A DNA stretch of 64,000 nt from Cohnella kolymensis (GCF_000829465.1 NZ_JXAL01000029.1:36996-100995); one strand, 5' to 3'. Positions 32,777 through 44,287 are shown, numbered from the stretch's first letter. Made by a program: numbers and translations. The notes: generated from the sequence alone by a model not told the origin.

Positions 32777-35700
32777 ATGAGGTTTGGTTGCAGAAGCAAG
32801 AGAGCGTTATCCGTCTTCATGATTCTTGCTCTTGTTATGTCATGCGTAGCAATGACAGGGCTTAGTGCCGCCGCTGTACCTACAAAAGTTGTGCTGGTCG
32901 GGGACTTGCAAACCGAGCTGGGCAATGGCACGGATTGGGACCCGTCCTCTACGGCTACCGAGATGGTCAACATGGGCGACGGATTGTATAAATTCACCGG
33001 CAGCTTGCCTGCAGGCAGTTTCGAATACAAAGTCGCTCTTAACGGCAACTGGGATGTGAGCTACGGCTTCGCCAGCTATACCAACCCTGCCGGCGTCGAG
33101 AGCAGCGGAAATATCAAAATCATATTGGACGCCGCTTCAACAGTAACTTTCTATTATAACGACAATACCAAAAAAATCGCGGATTCTACCTACTACAACC
33201 CGATATCGGCGGATAAGCTTCCACGTGTCGTCGGAGATTTGCAAACGGAGATCGGCGACGCGCTCGACTGGTCCCCTGCTGACGCCAAAGCACTTATGTA
33301 TGATCCTGATTTTGATAATGTGTATTCGGTCACCGCAAATGTCCCTATGGGAAAATATGAATATAAAATTATTCTGGGGACGGAATGGTCCACGGACCGC
33401 AGTTATCCTGCAGCCAATAACGCGTTAAGCCTGCCGGCCAAGGTTCCTGTGACATTCTATTACAACGCCGGCAACAATGACGTCACCGCACAATTTTCCG
33501 TACCTCCGGATTCATCGAGTCCTGTTCCCGCAGGACATCTTCGTATTCACTACAATAGAACGGACGGCAATTATACCCATTTAGGCTTATGGATGTGGAA
33601 CGATGTTGCGGTGCCTTCCACTCCTTGGCCGACCGGCGCCACGGCATTCCCGGACGGGCAGAAAGACAGCTATGGCGTGTATGCTGACATTCCGCTGAAG
33701 GATAACGCCAAGAACATAGGATTTCTCATCGTAAACCGGACCAACGGTGAGAAAGACGGTGGAGATAAATCCTTTACATTGAGTTCACCGGCCGTGAATG
33801 AAGTGTGGATCCGACAAGGGTCGGACGTCGTCTATCCGTATGAACCTGTAGACTTGCCGGCCAACACAGTAAGGATTCATTACGAGCGGACAGATAACAA
33901 TTACAGCGGCTTGGGCTTATGGGTATGGGATGATGCTGCCTCGCCTTCGATTGTTTGGCCTTCGGATGCCGTCCCTTTCAGCGCGGAGCAAGTGGATCGC
34001 TACGGGGCTTATTTGGATATTCCGCTGAAAGCCGCGGCCCAAAAAATAGGCTTCCTGGTCGTGAATCGGACCACCGGTGAGAAAGATGGCGGCGATAAAG
34101 CTTTTAATCTGCTGGATCGTTACAATCGACTATGGATCAAGCAAGGGGATAACACCGTCTATGTCTCTCCGTATGGAGAGGTGCCGACAGGGATTGTTTC
34201 TGCAGAAGTGTTGTCCGCAAGCAAAATTCTGCTTAACTTTACAATGACAGCCGGCCTCGACCCGATAGCGTTGAAAGATGCGATCAAGATCACGGACAAG
34301 AACGGGGCTGCGGTCAGCATCGATAGTGTGTTAATCACGGGTCCGACAACGGCAGAGGTCATAGCCGCCGTTAATTTGGACAATGTCCCGTTAAGTGTTA
34401 CGTATGCCGGCAGAACCGTATCGGCGGCCACAGGCTGGCGAATGCTGGACGAATTGTATCAATACCAGGGTAATGACCTCGGAGCCGTATACAATGCAGG
34501 CAGCGTCACCTTTAAACTTTGGGCGCCAACCTCAAGCAATGTGGTCGCCAATATCTACGATAAGGCAGACTCTACCCTTTTAGTTAAGAGCATCGATTTG
34601 GTTAAAGGAGACTCGGGTGTGTGGTCGGCATCTCTGTCCTCCGCGGAAGCCGGTGTTACAGACCTTGAAGGCTATTACTATCAATACGAAGTGACGAATA
34701 ACGGTGCGGTCAAAAAGGTGCTCGATCCCTATGCCAAATCCATGGCGGCATTTACCGTTAACACGGCGGGGCAGCCGGGAGCAGCCGGAGACACGGTAGG
34801 CAAGGCGGCAATCGTCGATCTGAGCGGCACCGATCCGGCCGGCTTCGGATTTGCCGATATCGAAGGGTATCACAAAAGAGAAGATGCGATTATTTGGGAA
34901 GCCCACATACGCGATTTCACATCGGATCCCTCGATCGAGGGCGAGTTGGATGCGAGATGGGGCTCTTACGATGCCTTTAAAGAAAAGCTCGACTATATCA
35001 AATCTCTCGGCGTGACTCATGTGCAGCTGCTGCCCGTAATGGCTTGGTATTACGGCGACGAGACACAGATGGGAACCAGAGAGAGTGACTACTCCGCGCA
35101 AGGCAATGAATACAATTGGGGGTACGACCCTCACAGCTATTTTTCACCTGACGGCGCATACTCTCTTAATCCTGCAGATGCTGAACTGAGGATCAAAGAG
35201 CTGAAGGGCCTGATCGATGCCGTTCATGAAGCCGGGATGGGCGTTGTTCTCGATGTTGTCTATACCCATATGGCGAAAGCGGATTTGTTGAATGATATCG
35301 TGCCTAACTATTATGCGTTCCAGGATGCGAACGGCAATTTCCTCGGGGATTTCGGGAACAACCTGGCGACAAGCCACAAGATGGCGGAAAAGCTCATGAT
35401 CGACTCGGTAAAATATTGGTTCGACGAGTACAAAATTGACGGCATGCGTTGGGACATGATGGGAGACGCAACGAACGACTCCGTGCAGAAGGCCTACGAT
35501 GCCGCGGCAGCTATCAATCCGAACGCGTTATTCATCGGTGAGGGTTGGAGGACCTTTAAAGGCGGAATCGCAGATCCTTCTCTCGCGGGCAAAGGCGCCG
35601 ACCAAGACTGGATGGATAATACGGACAATGTGGGTGTGTTCTCCGATGAGATCAGGAATGAATTGAAGTCCGGCTTCGGCTCTGAAGGCGAACCGAGATT

Positions 35701-38700
35701 TATTACGGGCGGCGCCCGGAGTATCCAGACGATCTTGGATAACGTCAAAGCGCAGCCGGGCAATACACCTGATGACGATCCGGGGGACATGGTGCAGTAC
35801 ATCGAAGCGCACGATAATTTGACGCTGTACGATGTTATCGCTCAGACCATCAAGAAAGATCCTTCCGTGCCGGAGAACGACCTTGAGATCCACAAGCGGG
35901 TCCGTCTGGGCAACACCCTGATCTTGACGTCCCAAGGGACGGCGTTCCTGCATGCCGGTCAAGAATACGGCCGTACCAAACAGTGGTTGGCGGACGGGGT
36001 ACCGGAGCAGAAATACACGCAATTCAAAGACGCGGCCGGCAATCCGTTCGGTTATTTCATTCATGATTCTTACGATTCCTCGGATGCGGTCAACAAGTTT
36101 GACTGGGAGAAAGCAACCGATGCCGTCCGGTTTCCGGTCAACCATGTAACGAAAGAATACACGGTGGGCCTGATGAAGTTGAGAAAGTCGACGGACGCAT
36201 TCAGACTCGGCGACAAAGAACTGGTAAACTCGAATGTTACGCTGCTATCCGCGCCGGAAATCGGGGCTAACGATCTGGTCATCGGTTATAAAAACAGAGC
36301 CACAGATGGAACCGGCAATTATTATGTATTTATTAATGCGGACAATGCAGCAAGAAAGCTGAGTCTCGCTGAGGATTTAACCGCTGGCACGGTGTTGGCG
36401 GATAACGACGAAGCAGGGATTGCGGAAGTTTCGGCTAAATCAGGATTCGAGCTTACGCCGGCTTCGATTACTCTCGAGCCTTTGACGGCTGTCGTTATTA
36501 AAACGGAGGCTGCCGCGCCGGAACTCACCGCGATTGAACTGGACAGCAGCGCCTACACGCTGCAGCCGGGCGGCACTCACCAAACGCAGGTATTCGCCAA
36601 ATACAGCGACGGCAGCAGGAGAACGGTAACCGGTCAGGCTGTCTATACCACCGACCGGCCTGAAGTGGCCGCTGTAACAGCAGGCGGTTTGGTCCGAGCC
36701 GCGGGCGCCGGAACAGCGACTCTTACCGTCACCTTTGAGGGGAAAACAGCGAGCATTACGGTAACGGTGATCACCGAAAAGCGCTTCATCCAATTCAATT
36801 ACATCCGTCCGGATAAGGATTATACCGATTGGAACCTTTGGGTATGGAACACGGGAGTCAGGAACGACCAGATTGATTTCCAATCGTTCGAGAATGGCAT
36901 AGCCAGCGTGATGATCGAGATTGCGCCGGATGCGACGAATATGGGATTTGTTCTGCGGAAAGGGACCAATTGGGACACGGCTAAGCAGGATATCCCGGAC
37001 GATCGGATGATTCCGCTGACACATGGAGAAATGTTCACCAAGGTTAACGTGACCAGCATGGTCAGAGAGCTAGAGATATTGCCGAGCATCGAGGGACCTG
37101 TGCTTGACGACGGGAACATTACATTCCTGTACCGCGACGATGCGCTGTTCCGAAGCGGACAAATGAGCGCGATCAGCAGTGCCAAGGTGAAAGTGGCCGG
37201 TGTGGAGCATGAAATGATCTATGACTCCGCCAAAGAGTGGTATACCTATACGCTCGAGAATGCGGAGAATGGAACTTATGAATACAGCTTTATTGTGTCG
37301 AGAGACGGCGTAACCGAGGAGATACTCGATCCGAAAAACACGGTCGACGGTAAATCGGTTGTGGTCTTCCATAAACCGGCCGTAACCATCGAGACGAGCG
37401 TTAATCCGGCAGCCATATCGAGTAATGAAAGTGCGGTACTTAGTGTAAGCGCATCTACACCTGAGAATGTCACTTACAAGGAAGGTTATATGGACCTGAC
37501 TGAGTTAGGCGGCCCCGCCAAAGTCAATTTCGACACCGAACTGATGGCCCAGTCGATCTCGGTCAAGGATACGATTGGAGCCGGAATGAAGAATGTCCCG
37601 GTGACACTGGTTGACCAGTTCGGCAACAGACATACACACACCGCGTCTGTAACCGTTAAAGCGAGAACGAATGCGGACAGCCGCGATTTTGACTGGGATG
37701 AAGCGCGCATTTACTTCCTGCTGACCGACCGTTTTTCGGATGGTGACAAGAAAAATAACGAAGGAGTGGATAAAAGCCACCTGGAAGCCTATCATGGCGG
37801 TGACTTCCAAGGGCTGATCGACAGGCTGGAGTATCTTGAGAAATTGGGCATCAATACGCTTTGGATCACTCCAATCGTCGATAACATCGATTTCAACAAG
37901 GGTGTGGATTTCGGCGGGAAGCAATACGGATATCACGGCTACTGGGCGAAAGACTTTTCAAAGCTTGATGAGCACTTGGGAGACATGAAGACTTTCCAAA
38001 AGCTGATTGAGAAAGCCCATGACAAAGGCATCAAAATCATGGTGGATGTCGTGCTGAATCATACCGGGTACGGATTGAAGCCGGATGACAACCGGCCAGG
38101 CATAACCCAGGCTGATAAAGACCGGTTCTCCGGCATGCTGAGAACGGATGGGGTGAGCGCCGACACGAATCCGATCAAAGGGGAACTGGCAGAGTTACCT
38201 GATTTCAAAACGGAGGAAGCTGCCGTACGCGAGAAAATTATCGCTTGGCAAACAGGCTGGCTGGAGCGAGCCAGAACGAAACGCGGCGACACGATCGACT
38301 ATTTCCGTGTGGATACCGTCAAGCATGTGGACAGCACAACATGGAAGGCGTTCAAGAATGCGTTGACCGCGATCAATCCAGCGTTCAAAATGGTCGGCGA
38401 ATTCTTCGGAGCGACCGCGGACAATAACGGCGGCACATTGCGCAGCGGTCAAATGGACGGTCTTCTGGACTTCGGCTTCAAAGACAAAGCCAGAGATTTC
38501 GCTAACGGCAGCATAGATGCGGTTGACGCTTATCTCTCAGATCGTGAAGCGAAGCTCGATAACACAAGCACGATGGCGCATTTCCTGAGCAGCCATGACG
38601 AGAACGGGTTCCTGTCTCACTACGTGAATGGGGATAAGGGTAAGCTTAAGGTCGCGGCAAGCCTGCAAATTACAGCCAAAGGCCAGCCGGTCATCTATTA

Positions 38701-39145
38701 CGGTGAGGAGTTAGGGCGGTCGGGCAGAAATGCAGGTAACATGGGGGCAGGAGAATTCAGCGAAAACCGCGGGGATATGCCGTGGGATCAGCTGCGGGCG
38801 GAGAGAGCCCTTCATGATCATTACGAGAAGCTGCTGAACATCCGTGCCAAGTTTTCCAAGGTATTCTCCAAAGGCGTTCGAACAAAGCTTGGCGGTTCGG
38901 ATGCAGAAGGCTTCATGGCTTTTAACAAGCATTACGGTAACCAAGACGTGGTGACTGTTATTAACGTTAAGCCGGACAGCAAATCAGTGACGATTGCAGT
39001 ACCTTTCACACCGGGTGCGCGCGTCAAAGATCAATACAGCGGTAAGGTGTACATTGTAAAGCAGAATGAACAGATCACGGTGGCTGTTCCCGGTATGAAC
39101 GAAGGCGGTACGGTAATTCTCAGCCAACTTGGCAAAGGAAAATAA
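32777..39145 (+). CDS. Secreted bifunctional pullulanase/alpha-amylase (2122 aa)
   Basis: Order of parts: signal peptide (1-33); two X25-like modules (about 36-235); two CBM41 modules (about 253-470); a PulA N-terminal domain and CBM48 (about 475-680); a type I pullulanase GH13 domain with YNWGYDPHSYF (near 779), DGMRWDMM (nucleophile Asp near 892), FIGEGW (near 920) and EAHDN; a Big_2 Ig-like domain (about 1248-1332); a third CBM41-like module (from about 1336); another Ig-like part; and a second GH13 alpha-amylase domain with DYFRVDTVKH (near 1842), VGEFFG and LSSHDENG, ending near 2100. It degrades starch and pullulan outside the cell. No anchor is seen. SD AAGGAGG precedes ATG 32777. Confidence 0.93.
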   Translation: MRFGCRSKRALSVFMILALVMSCVAMTGLSAAAVPTKVVLVGDLQTELGNGTDWDPSSTATEMVNMGDGLYKFTGSLPAGSFEYKVALNGNWDVSYGFASYTNPAGVESSGNIKIILDAASTVTFYYNDNTKKIADSTYYNPISADKLPRVVGDLQTEIGDALDWSPADAKALMYDPDFDNVYSVTANVPMGKYEYKIILGTEWSTDRSYPAANNALSLPAKVPVTFYYNAGNNDVTAQFSVPPDSSSPVPAGHLRIHYNRTDGNYTHLGLWMWNDVAVPSTPWPTGATAFPDGQKDSYGVYADIPLKDNAKNIGFLIVNRTNGEKDGGDKSFTLSSPAVNEVWIRQGSDVVYPYEPVDLPANTVRIHYERTDNNYSGLGLWVWDDAASPSIVWPSDAVPFSAEQVDRYGAYLDIPLKAAAQKIGFLVVNRTTGEKDGGDKAFNLLDRYNRLWIKQGDNTVYVSPYGEVPTGIVSAEVLSASKILLNFTMTAGLDPIALKDAIKITDKNGAAVSIDSVLITGPTTAEVIAAVNLDNVPLSVTYAGRTVSAATGWRMLDELYQYQGNDLGAVYNAGSVTFKLWAPTSSNVVANIYDKADSTLLVKSIDLVKGDSGVWSASLSSAEAGVTDLEGYYYQYEVTNNGAVKKVLDPYAKSMAAFTVNTAGQPGAAGDTVGKAAIVDLSGTDPAGFGFADIEGYHKREDAIIWEAHIRDFTSDPSIEGELDARWGSYDAFKEKLDYIKSLGVTHVQLLPVMAWYYGDETQMGTRESDYSAQGNEYNWGYDPHSYFSPDGAYSLNPADAELRIKELKGLIDAVHEAGMGVVLDVVYTHMAKADLLNDIVPNYYAFQDANGNFLGDFGNNLATSHKMAEKLMIDSVKYWFDEYKIDGMRWDMMGDATNDSVQKAYDAAAAINPNALFIGEGWRTFKGGIADPSLAGKGADQDWMDNTDNVGVFSDEIRNELKSGFGSEGEPRFITGGARSIQTILDNVKAQPGNTPDDDPGDMVQYIEAHDNLTLYDVIAQTIKKDPSVPENDLEIHKRVRLGNTLILTSQGTAFLHAGQEYGRTKQWLADGVPEQKYTQFKDAAGNPFGYFIHDSYDSSDAVNKFDWEKATDAVRFPVNHVTKEYTVGLMKLRKSTDAFRLGDKELVNSNVTLLSAPEIGANDLVIGYKNRATDGTGNYYVFINADNAARKLSLAEDLTAGTVLADNDEAGIAEVSAKSGFELTPASITLEPLTAVVIKTEAAAPELTAIELDSSAYTLQPGGTHQTQVFAKYSDGSRRTVTGQAVYTTDRPEVAAVTAGGLVRAAGAGTATLTVTFEGKTASITVTVITEKRFIQFNYIRPDKDYTDWNLWVWNTGVRNDQIDFQSFENGIASVMIEIAPDATNMGFVLRKGTNWDTAKQDIPDDRMIPLTHGEMFTKVNVTSMVRELEILPSIEGPVLDDGNITFLYRDDALFRSGQMSAISSAKVKVAGVEHEMIYDSAKEWYTYTLENAENGTYEYSFIVSRDGVTEEILDPKNTVDGKSVVVFHKPAVTIETSVNPAAISSNESAVLSVSASTPENVTYKEGYMDLTELGGPAKVNFDTELMAQSISVKDTIGAGMKNVPVTLVDQFGNRHTHTASVTVKARTNADSRDFDWDEARIYFLLTDRFSDGDKKNNEGVDKSHLEAYHGGDFQGLIDRLEYLEKLGINTLWITPIVDNIDFNKGVDFGGKQYGYHGYWAKDFSKLDEHLGDMKTFQKLIEKAHDKGIKIMVDVVLNHTGYGLKPDDNRPGITQADKDRFSGMLRTDGVSADTNPIKGELAELPDFKTEEAAVREKIIAWQTGWLERARTKRGDTIDYFRVDTVKHVDSTTWKAFKNALTAINPAFKMVGEFFGATADNNGGTLRSGQMDGLLDFGFKDKARDFANGSIDAVDAYLSDREAKLDNTSTMAHFLSSHDENGFLSHYVNGDKGKLKVAASLQITAKGQPVIYYGEELGRSGRNAGNMGAGEFSENRGDMPWDQLRAERALHDHYEKLLNIRAKFSKVFSKGVRTKLGGSDAEGFMAFNKHYGNQDVVTVINVKPDSKSVTIAVPFTPGARVKDQYSGKVYIVKQNEQITVAVPGMNEGGTVILSQLGKGK

Positions 39146-39182
39146 ACAAAGGCACTCCCGGCATCCGGGAGTGCCTTTACTT
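39146..39182. terminator. Bidirectional terminator
   Basis: AAAGGCACTCCCGG pairs with CCGGGAGTGCCTTT around ATC, with T or A runs on both sides; it separates convergent amylopullulanase and helD genes. Confidence 0.85.
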
Positions 39183-39185
39183 CAG

Positions 39186-41272
39186 CTATTGGATGAGAGG
39201 ACAATCGTCTCCGCTTACAAGCAACGTCAAGCGATGCAGCGCCCGCGTGCAGCCTACATACAGCAGCTTAGCGTCTTGCGGATTGAGCGAGTAACGCTGT
39301 TTATTGACATTTGCAAGCAGCACCGCGTCAAATTCCAGTCCTTTGGACAAATAGACCGGCACGACGGTAACACCGCCGCGGTACTGCCGCTGTCCCGCCG
39401 AAATAAGGTTCGCCTCGATCCCTGATTGCAGCAGCTGCTCGTGAAGCTGTATGCACTCCGGCTCGGTGCGGCCTATTATTGCGATTGTCCGCATTCCCCG
39501 CTGCCGGTTGCCGTGAATGAATGCCGCAATCCGGGAGTTCTGCTCGTCCTTAGCTGTGAACGAAGTAATCTCGACCGGTTCTCCACTCCGAAATACAGGT
39601 TGTGCGGCCGGCAGTCCCGTATCGGTAAAGGGCAGGATGCGGTTGGCGAATTCGATGATCTCAAGTGTAGAACGATAGCTTTGCTGAAGAACGTGATAGG
39701 AGCTTTGCTCTGCCGTGAATACAGCCGACAGTTCCTGCCATCGCTCAATTCCCCGATAGGCGTGAATCCCTTGAGCCAAGTCTCCGAGAATCGTAAAAGA
39801 AGGCTCATTCATGAACTCCCGAAGCAAAGCGATTTGGAAGGGTGAGACGTCCTGCGCTTCATCTACTACAACGTGGTCGAAGGACTGGTTTTGGGCTCCG
39901 TTAAATCTGTAATGGATCCAGACCAGAGGGCCCAGGTCTTCCGCCATCACGATCCCCTTCTTGAGATAGCTTTGCGAAGCATCCGCAACGGGCTTCGGAA
40001 TGGCATGTTCACGATCTGCGGCAAATATAGATTTGTAGAAAGACAGAGCTTCCGTGCTGGGCAGCTTGTTCATAAAGGAGCGAAGGCGCTGCTTGCCTGT
40101 CTTGCTTTTCTCTTTGCGAATCTTCGGATCACCTATTCCTGTCAGCTGCATCTCCAGCCACCGGTTGATTCTTGCCGCGAGCCGTTCTCTGCGGAGAGCC
40201 AGCGGGTAATGCCGGTACTCCACTTCAAACCACTCCCTGATCATTCTGCCGGGCAATACACGGCCGTCCCACGCTTCGAACGGCTCATCCCGCAAGAACG
40301 TTTTCTCATATATCCGAAGCTGTTCGTCCAGCCATTGTTTAAATGCAAGAGACCCTTTGAATCTACCGGGCGTATTTTCTTCGATTTCAGGCCGTTGCCC
40401 CTCGAGCGAAAACCACAGCTTTCCTTCCGCTGAACTGTCCTGCAGCTTGATATGTTCGCCAAGCAGCTCCAGCGCCCAATCAGCGAACGTCGTCTGACGC
40501 ACATTGCCGACTCCAAGCTCGGGCAGCACGCCTGAAATATAATCCAGAAACATCGTATTGGGCGCGAAAATAATCATTCGTTCCGCACGAACCTGCTCAC
40601 GGTATTGGTAGAGAAGGAAGGCGAGCCGATGCAGCGCAACGGTCGTTTTACCGGATCCTGCAGCCCCTTGAATGATAAGAGCTTTGCTGCGCGGGGCGCG
40701 TATGATGCGATCCTGCTCGGCTTGAATGGTCGACACGATGTCGCGCAGCCGGTTGTCTTTCTTTTCCCCCAGCCGATACAGCAGAAACTCATCGCTCACA
40801 CCGAAGTTGTCGCCGCCGCGCTCGTAGCTGTCTACAACACGTTCCAGCGTTTTGTCCCGGATCGATAGATTTCGCTTACGGAATATATCGCCCTGAATGG
40901 TACCATCCGGCGCTTCATAAGAGACGGGATCTTCACCGCCGGTAAAAGTATAGAAGAGACTGGCCACCGCGCCCGCCAATCAATAATATATGGCTGTCCC
41001 GTATCTTTGCGGTCAAGGCCGCGTTTACCGATATACATAGGAACCGGCTCCGGCTTGCCTTCCTCCTGGAAATCAAGCCGCCCGAAATACGGTTCTGCGC
41101 CCAGCAGAGCAAGCCTCTGCCGCGTTTCCTCGCGTTTCGCCTCCAGCAGCTGTTCCACGTAATCTTGGCCATAATAGACAGGTCCGATTTCGGAGCGCTG
41201 CCGCTCAATTTCGCTCAGGGTATGTCCCAGCCGTATTTTCTCTTCTTCAAAAGGATCGGGCTGTGTATCCAA
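39186..41272 (-). pseudogene. helD: HelD-like RNA polymerase recycling ATPase, frame broken by one missing base
   Basis: The N-terminal frame (from TTG 41272, SD GAGGAGG) has YVEQLLEAKREETRQRL, MYIGKRGLDRKDTGQPYIIDWRA; near 40977 a missing C breaks it. The second frame continues PVASLFYTFTGGEDPVSYEA, then Walker A GAAGSGKTTVALHRL, the UvrD/Rep motifs DEAQDVSPFQ and QQSYRST, and a final KGLEFDAVLL. Together about 695 residues. Known: HelD removes RNA polymerase from stalled complexes in Firmicutes. The span covers the whole gene; the break is probably sequencing error. Confidence 0.9.
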
Positions 41273-41393
41273 CGTCGTCGCCTCCTCGGGAAAATGATGA
41301 CTTCCCCTATTGTGAAGCATTTTCCAACAAAACAATAGACTTATGTTTTCGGTTTTGATATGATGTTGAGTATAGGGTTACCCAAAAAATACA

Positions 41394-41405
41394 GAACATA
41401 CGTTC
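41394..41405. promoter_or_regulatory. LexA-box-like dyad
   Basis: GAACATACGTTC matches the core GAAC-N4-GTTC of the Firmicute LexA (DinR) box, whose consensus is CGAACRNRYGTTYG. The flanking bases (A and C) do not fully fit. It lies between the divergent helD and ywhD genes. A single site is weak evidence. Confidence 0.35.
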
Positions 41406-41505
41406 CTGTCATTATGCACGATAGAAGAAGCGGGCAAGATCTCTATGTAGGGGATCGAATCCGGTTTTTTCATTTATATCCCCTTAGTTGGAGGCTAAAC
41501 ACCAT

Positions 41506-42008
41506 ATGGAAAACCAAGATAAGCCGGTCGAAAAAAAGAAGCTGTCCCTTAACGTCGTAAGTAATAAAGAGCATAAAGGTTTCGGCGCCGGAACAATCGA
41601 TTTGAGCCAGGTTTCCTGCGTGATCATCGACCGGGGAGAAGCTTACATCGATGTTGGAGCCATGCACGCCAAGAGTAAGATTGAGAAGGGTATCAAATTT
41701 TCTCCGAACAAAGAAGATGTGCCGAACGGCGTCCTGCCTGGATCGTGTGGGTTGCTGTCGACCGCAACGAGGAAGGCAGCTATTATGCCGGCGCAGCTTC
41801 ATGCGAGATGCTGATCGATGAGGAAGCCAGAAGGGGCTGGAAGATCCTCGCCGAACATGTGAACCGGCTGGATGCCTCGTTGAAGCGAAAATACATGCTG
41901 GATAATATCGGAGCCGAAGAGAAAGCCGCACTGCGGAAACTGCTGACCGAGAACAACGCGGAGTGGTGGGATCGCTCCCCTCAGGCGCTTAAAGATTTAT
42001 TGGCTTAA
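41506..42008 (+). pseudogene. ywhD: YwhD family protein, frame broken by one missing base
   Basis: The first frame reads KKKLSLNVVSNKEHKGFGAG, GTIDLSQVSCVIIDRGEAYI and EDVPNG; a missing base near 41735 breaks it, and the other frame continues PAWIVWVAVDRNEEGSYYAG, then CEMLIDEEARRGWKIL to the end. Together about 167 residues, the usual YwhD length. Function unknown; in Bacillus it lies near speE/speB and pbpG, as here. SD GGAGG precedes ATG 41506. Confidence 0.88.
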
Positions 42009-42015
42009 ATATGAA

Positions 42016-42064
42016 TAGGGTTGTTTCCTTGTCCTTCGGACACCGGGAACAACCCTTTTTATTT
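42016..42064. terminator. Bidirectional terminator between ywhD and PBP genes
   Basis: AGGGTTGTTTCC (42017-42028) pairs with GGGAACAACCCT (42045-42056), one mismatch, followed by TTTTATTT. Confidence 0.75.
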
Positions 42065-42065
42065 G

Positions 42066-44116
42066 CTACACGCCCCACCAATTGCGCAGCTGGTGCCACC
42101 AGGAGCGGTCTTTGGAATCGGACTGATGCTCCTCCTCCTCCGGGACACCTCCATGCACATTGCATATGTCGACGGGCTCGGTTCCGGCAAGGAACGTTTC
42201 GAGAACGGGATTCGGACAGCCTGGTGCGGCCAGCAGGTCGGTTGTCGGATCGATGTAAACATTAACGACGCCGTCCGCCATAGGAAATTCATGCGGAGGA
42301 ATTCCTTCAAGCGCCGCTTCCGTAAACTCCGCGAATATCGGTGCCGCCCGATGTGCTTCACTTGAGTTTATCGCTCTCCCGCGGTCATACCCGACCCAAA
42401 CCGCGGTCGCGAGTTCCGGTGTGTAACCGACAAACCAACCGTCCGAGGCGTGGTGCCCGTCTTGCCTGCAACCGGACGCTTGAGCAGAGAAGAGACTCGA
42501 TGAGCGGTGCCGCCCCGGTCGAATACACTTTCCAACAGATGGGTGGTTACATACGCCAACGCGGGAGTAACTACGGGTTCCTCGCGTGGGTGCGCCTCGT
42601 AGAGGACTTTGCCTTGGCGGTCTTCAATACGCATAATCGCGATCGGCTCTATTTTTCGTCCTTCATTGGCAAACACGGCGAAAGCGGATGCCATCTCCAT
42701 AGGGCTCACCGGAAAAGTTCCAAGCGCAAGCGAGGGGACAGCCTTGAGCGATGACTTGACGCCGAGCTTTCGGGCCATGGAGATCACTTCTTCCGGGCCT
42801 ACCTGCATGATCGTATTGACGGCATAGATGTTGTCCGATGAGGCGATCGCTTGGCGCAAGCCGATATTCTCATGAAAGTACCGGTCGTTGTAGTTGCTTG
42901 GACGATAGAACTGGCGGTTGTTATCAAAATAAAACAGCGTCGGTTCGCTGAGGTACTTTGTTGCGGGGGTCACCGTGCGCTGCTCCAAAGCGGCGGCATA
43001 CAGGATCGGCTTAAAGGACGAACCTGGCTGACGGGTATTCGCAAACACGCGATTGAACTGGTTCTGCCGATAGCTTCGCCCCCCGACCATCGCTTTGATA
43101 TGACCGGTGCGGGGGTCGAGGGACACCAGTGCCGTCTGCAGCTCGCCGCTGGCGCCGACGAGCCCTTTCTTGACGGCAGCTTCGGCCTGCTTCTGCATGT
43201 TCATGTCGAGCGTGGTGTAGATGCTCAGGCCGCCTTCGTTGATCAGCCGATCTTCAATGCCTAACCGTTCAACCGCAATTTTTGTAATATAATCCGTGAA
43301 ATAAGGTGCCGGGCGGTCCGGTTCTTCAGGCAGCGGTTGAATGTTCAGCTGCTTAACCGCCGCTTTCGCCGCCTGCTGCTTCGAGATTTGGCCTGTTTCG
43401 AATAATGCATGAACGACCTGGCGCTGGCGGTCTCGCGCCCCTTGAGTGCTCAAGTGCGGCGAGTAATACCGGGGTCCTTTGGGAATGCCTGCCAGCAAGG
43501 CGCTCTCGGCAATGGACAGCTGCTTGGCCGGTTTATTGAAGTAAAGTCGGGAGGCGGCCTCCGCGCCATAGGCACCGTGCCCATAATAAATTTCGTTCAA
43601 ATAGAGCTCCAATATTTCGTCCTTCGTGTAGGTTTGTTCCAACCTCGCTGCGTACCATGCTTCTTTCAGCTTACGTGACCATGTCCGTTCATGAGACAAA
43701 TAGAGATTCCGGGCAAGCTGCTGCGTGAGCGTGCTTGCTCCTTGCTGCCTGGACAGATGCCGCACGTCCACCCAAGCCGCCCGGATGAGACCGCGCCAAT
43801 CCACGCCGGCATGCTCGTAGAATCGGCGGTCTTCCACTGCAAGTGTCGCTTTGATGAGCCATGGGGAAATGTCGGACAGCTTCACGAAACGGCGGTTCAC
43901 CCCGCCCTGCAAGGACGCAATCGTATTGCCGTCGGCATCGATTATTCGGGTGGCCTGCATGGCGGAATCGGCGGGCAGATCTCTGAATTTCAGCAGCACG
44001 AAGCCTGCTCCGGCAGCGAGTAGAAGGACGGCCAGCGTTAACCAGCCTAGCTGGCGCCGCACTTCAGTCCATAGCAGGCGCAATCGTTTGTCTTTGTTAT
44101 TTTTCGAATGATACAT
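42066..44116 (-). pseudogene. Class A penicillin-binding protein (PBP1-type), frame broken by one missing base
   Basis: A membrane-anchored bifunctional wall synthase of about 680 residues. Seen: a TM anchor (LGWLTLAVLLLAAGAGFVLL); the GT51 glycosyltransferase with EDRRFYEHAGVDWRG and QGASTLTQQLARN; the transpeptidase with the active Ser of SSFKP, SDN (ASSDN) and KTGT. After KTGTT a base is missing near 42455; the shifted frame continues SDGWFVGYTPELATAVWVGY to an end rich in His/Glu/Trp. In Bacillus, pbpG (ywhE) sits at this place, next to speE. The break is probably sequencing error. Confidence 0.9.
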
Positions 44117-44287
44117 GAGGATGCCCCTTTCCTGCTCTTAAAGCGATACGCCTGATGTGGAAGAGAATGGTTACTCCTCTTAGTATGGAAAAGGTATCCG
44201 GCCGCTATTCCACGCAGATTTTATATAATGCTTCATGTTTGGTACAATATAGCGGTGGAATCAATCACGATGGAAAGTAGGGATCTC

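Noticed and set aside
34580..35134. Long antisense open frame (184 codons) inside the amylopullulanase gene
   Set aside because: It lies fully opposite a strongly conserved GH13 domain, has no SD, and its protein resembles nothing; codon structure of the sense gene explains it. The same holds for other antisense frames within dnaX, helD, the PBP gene and pyrG.
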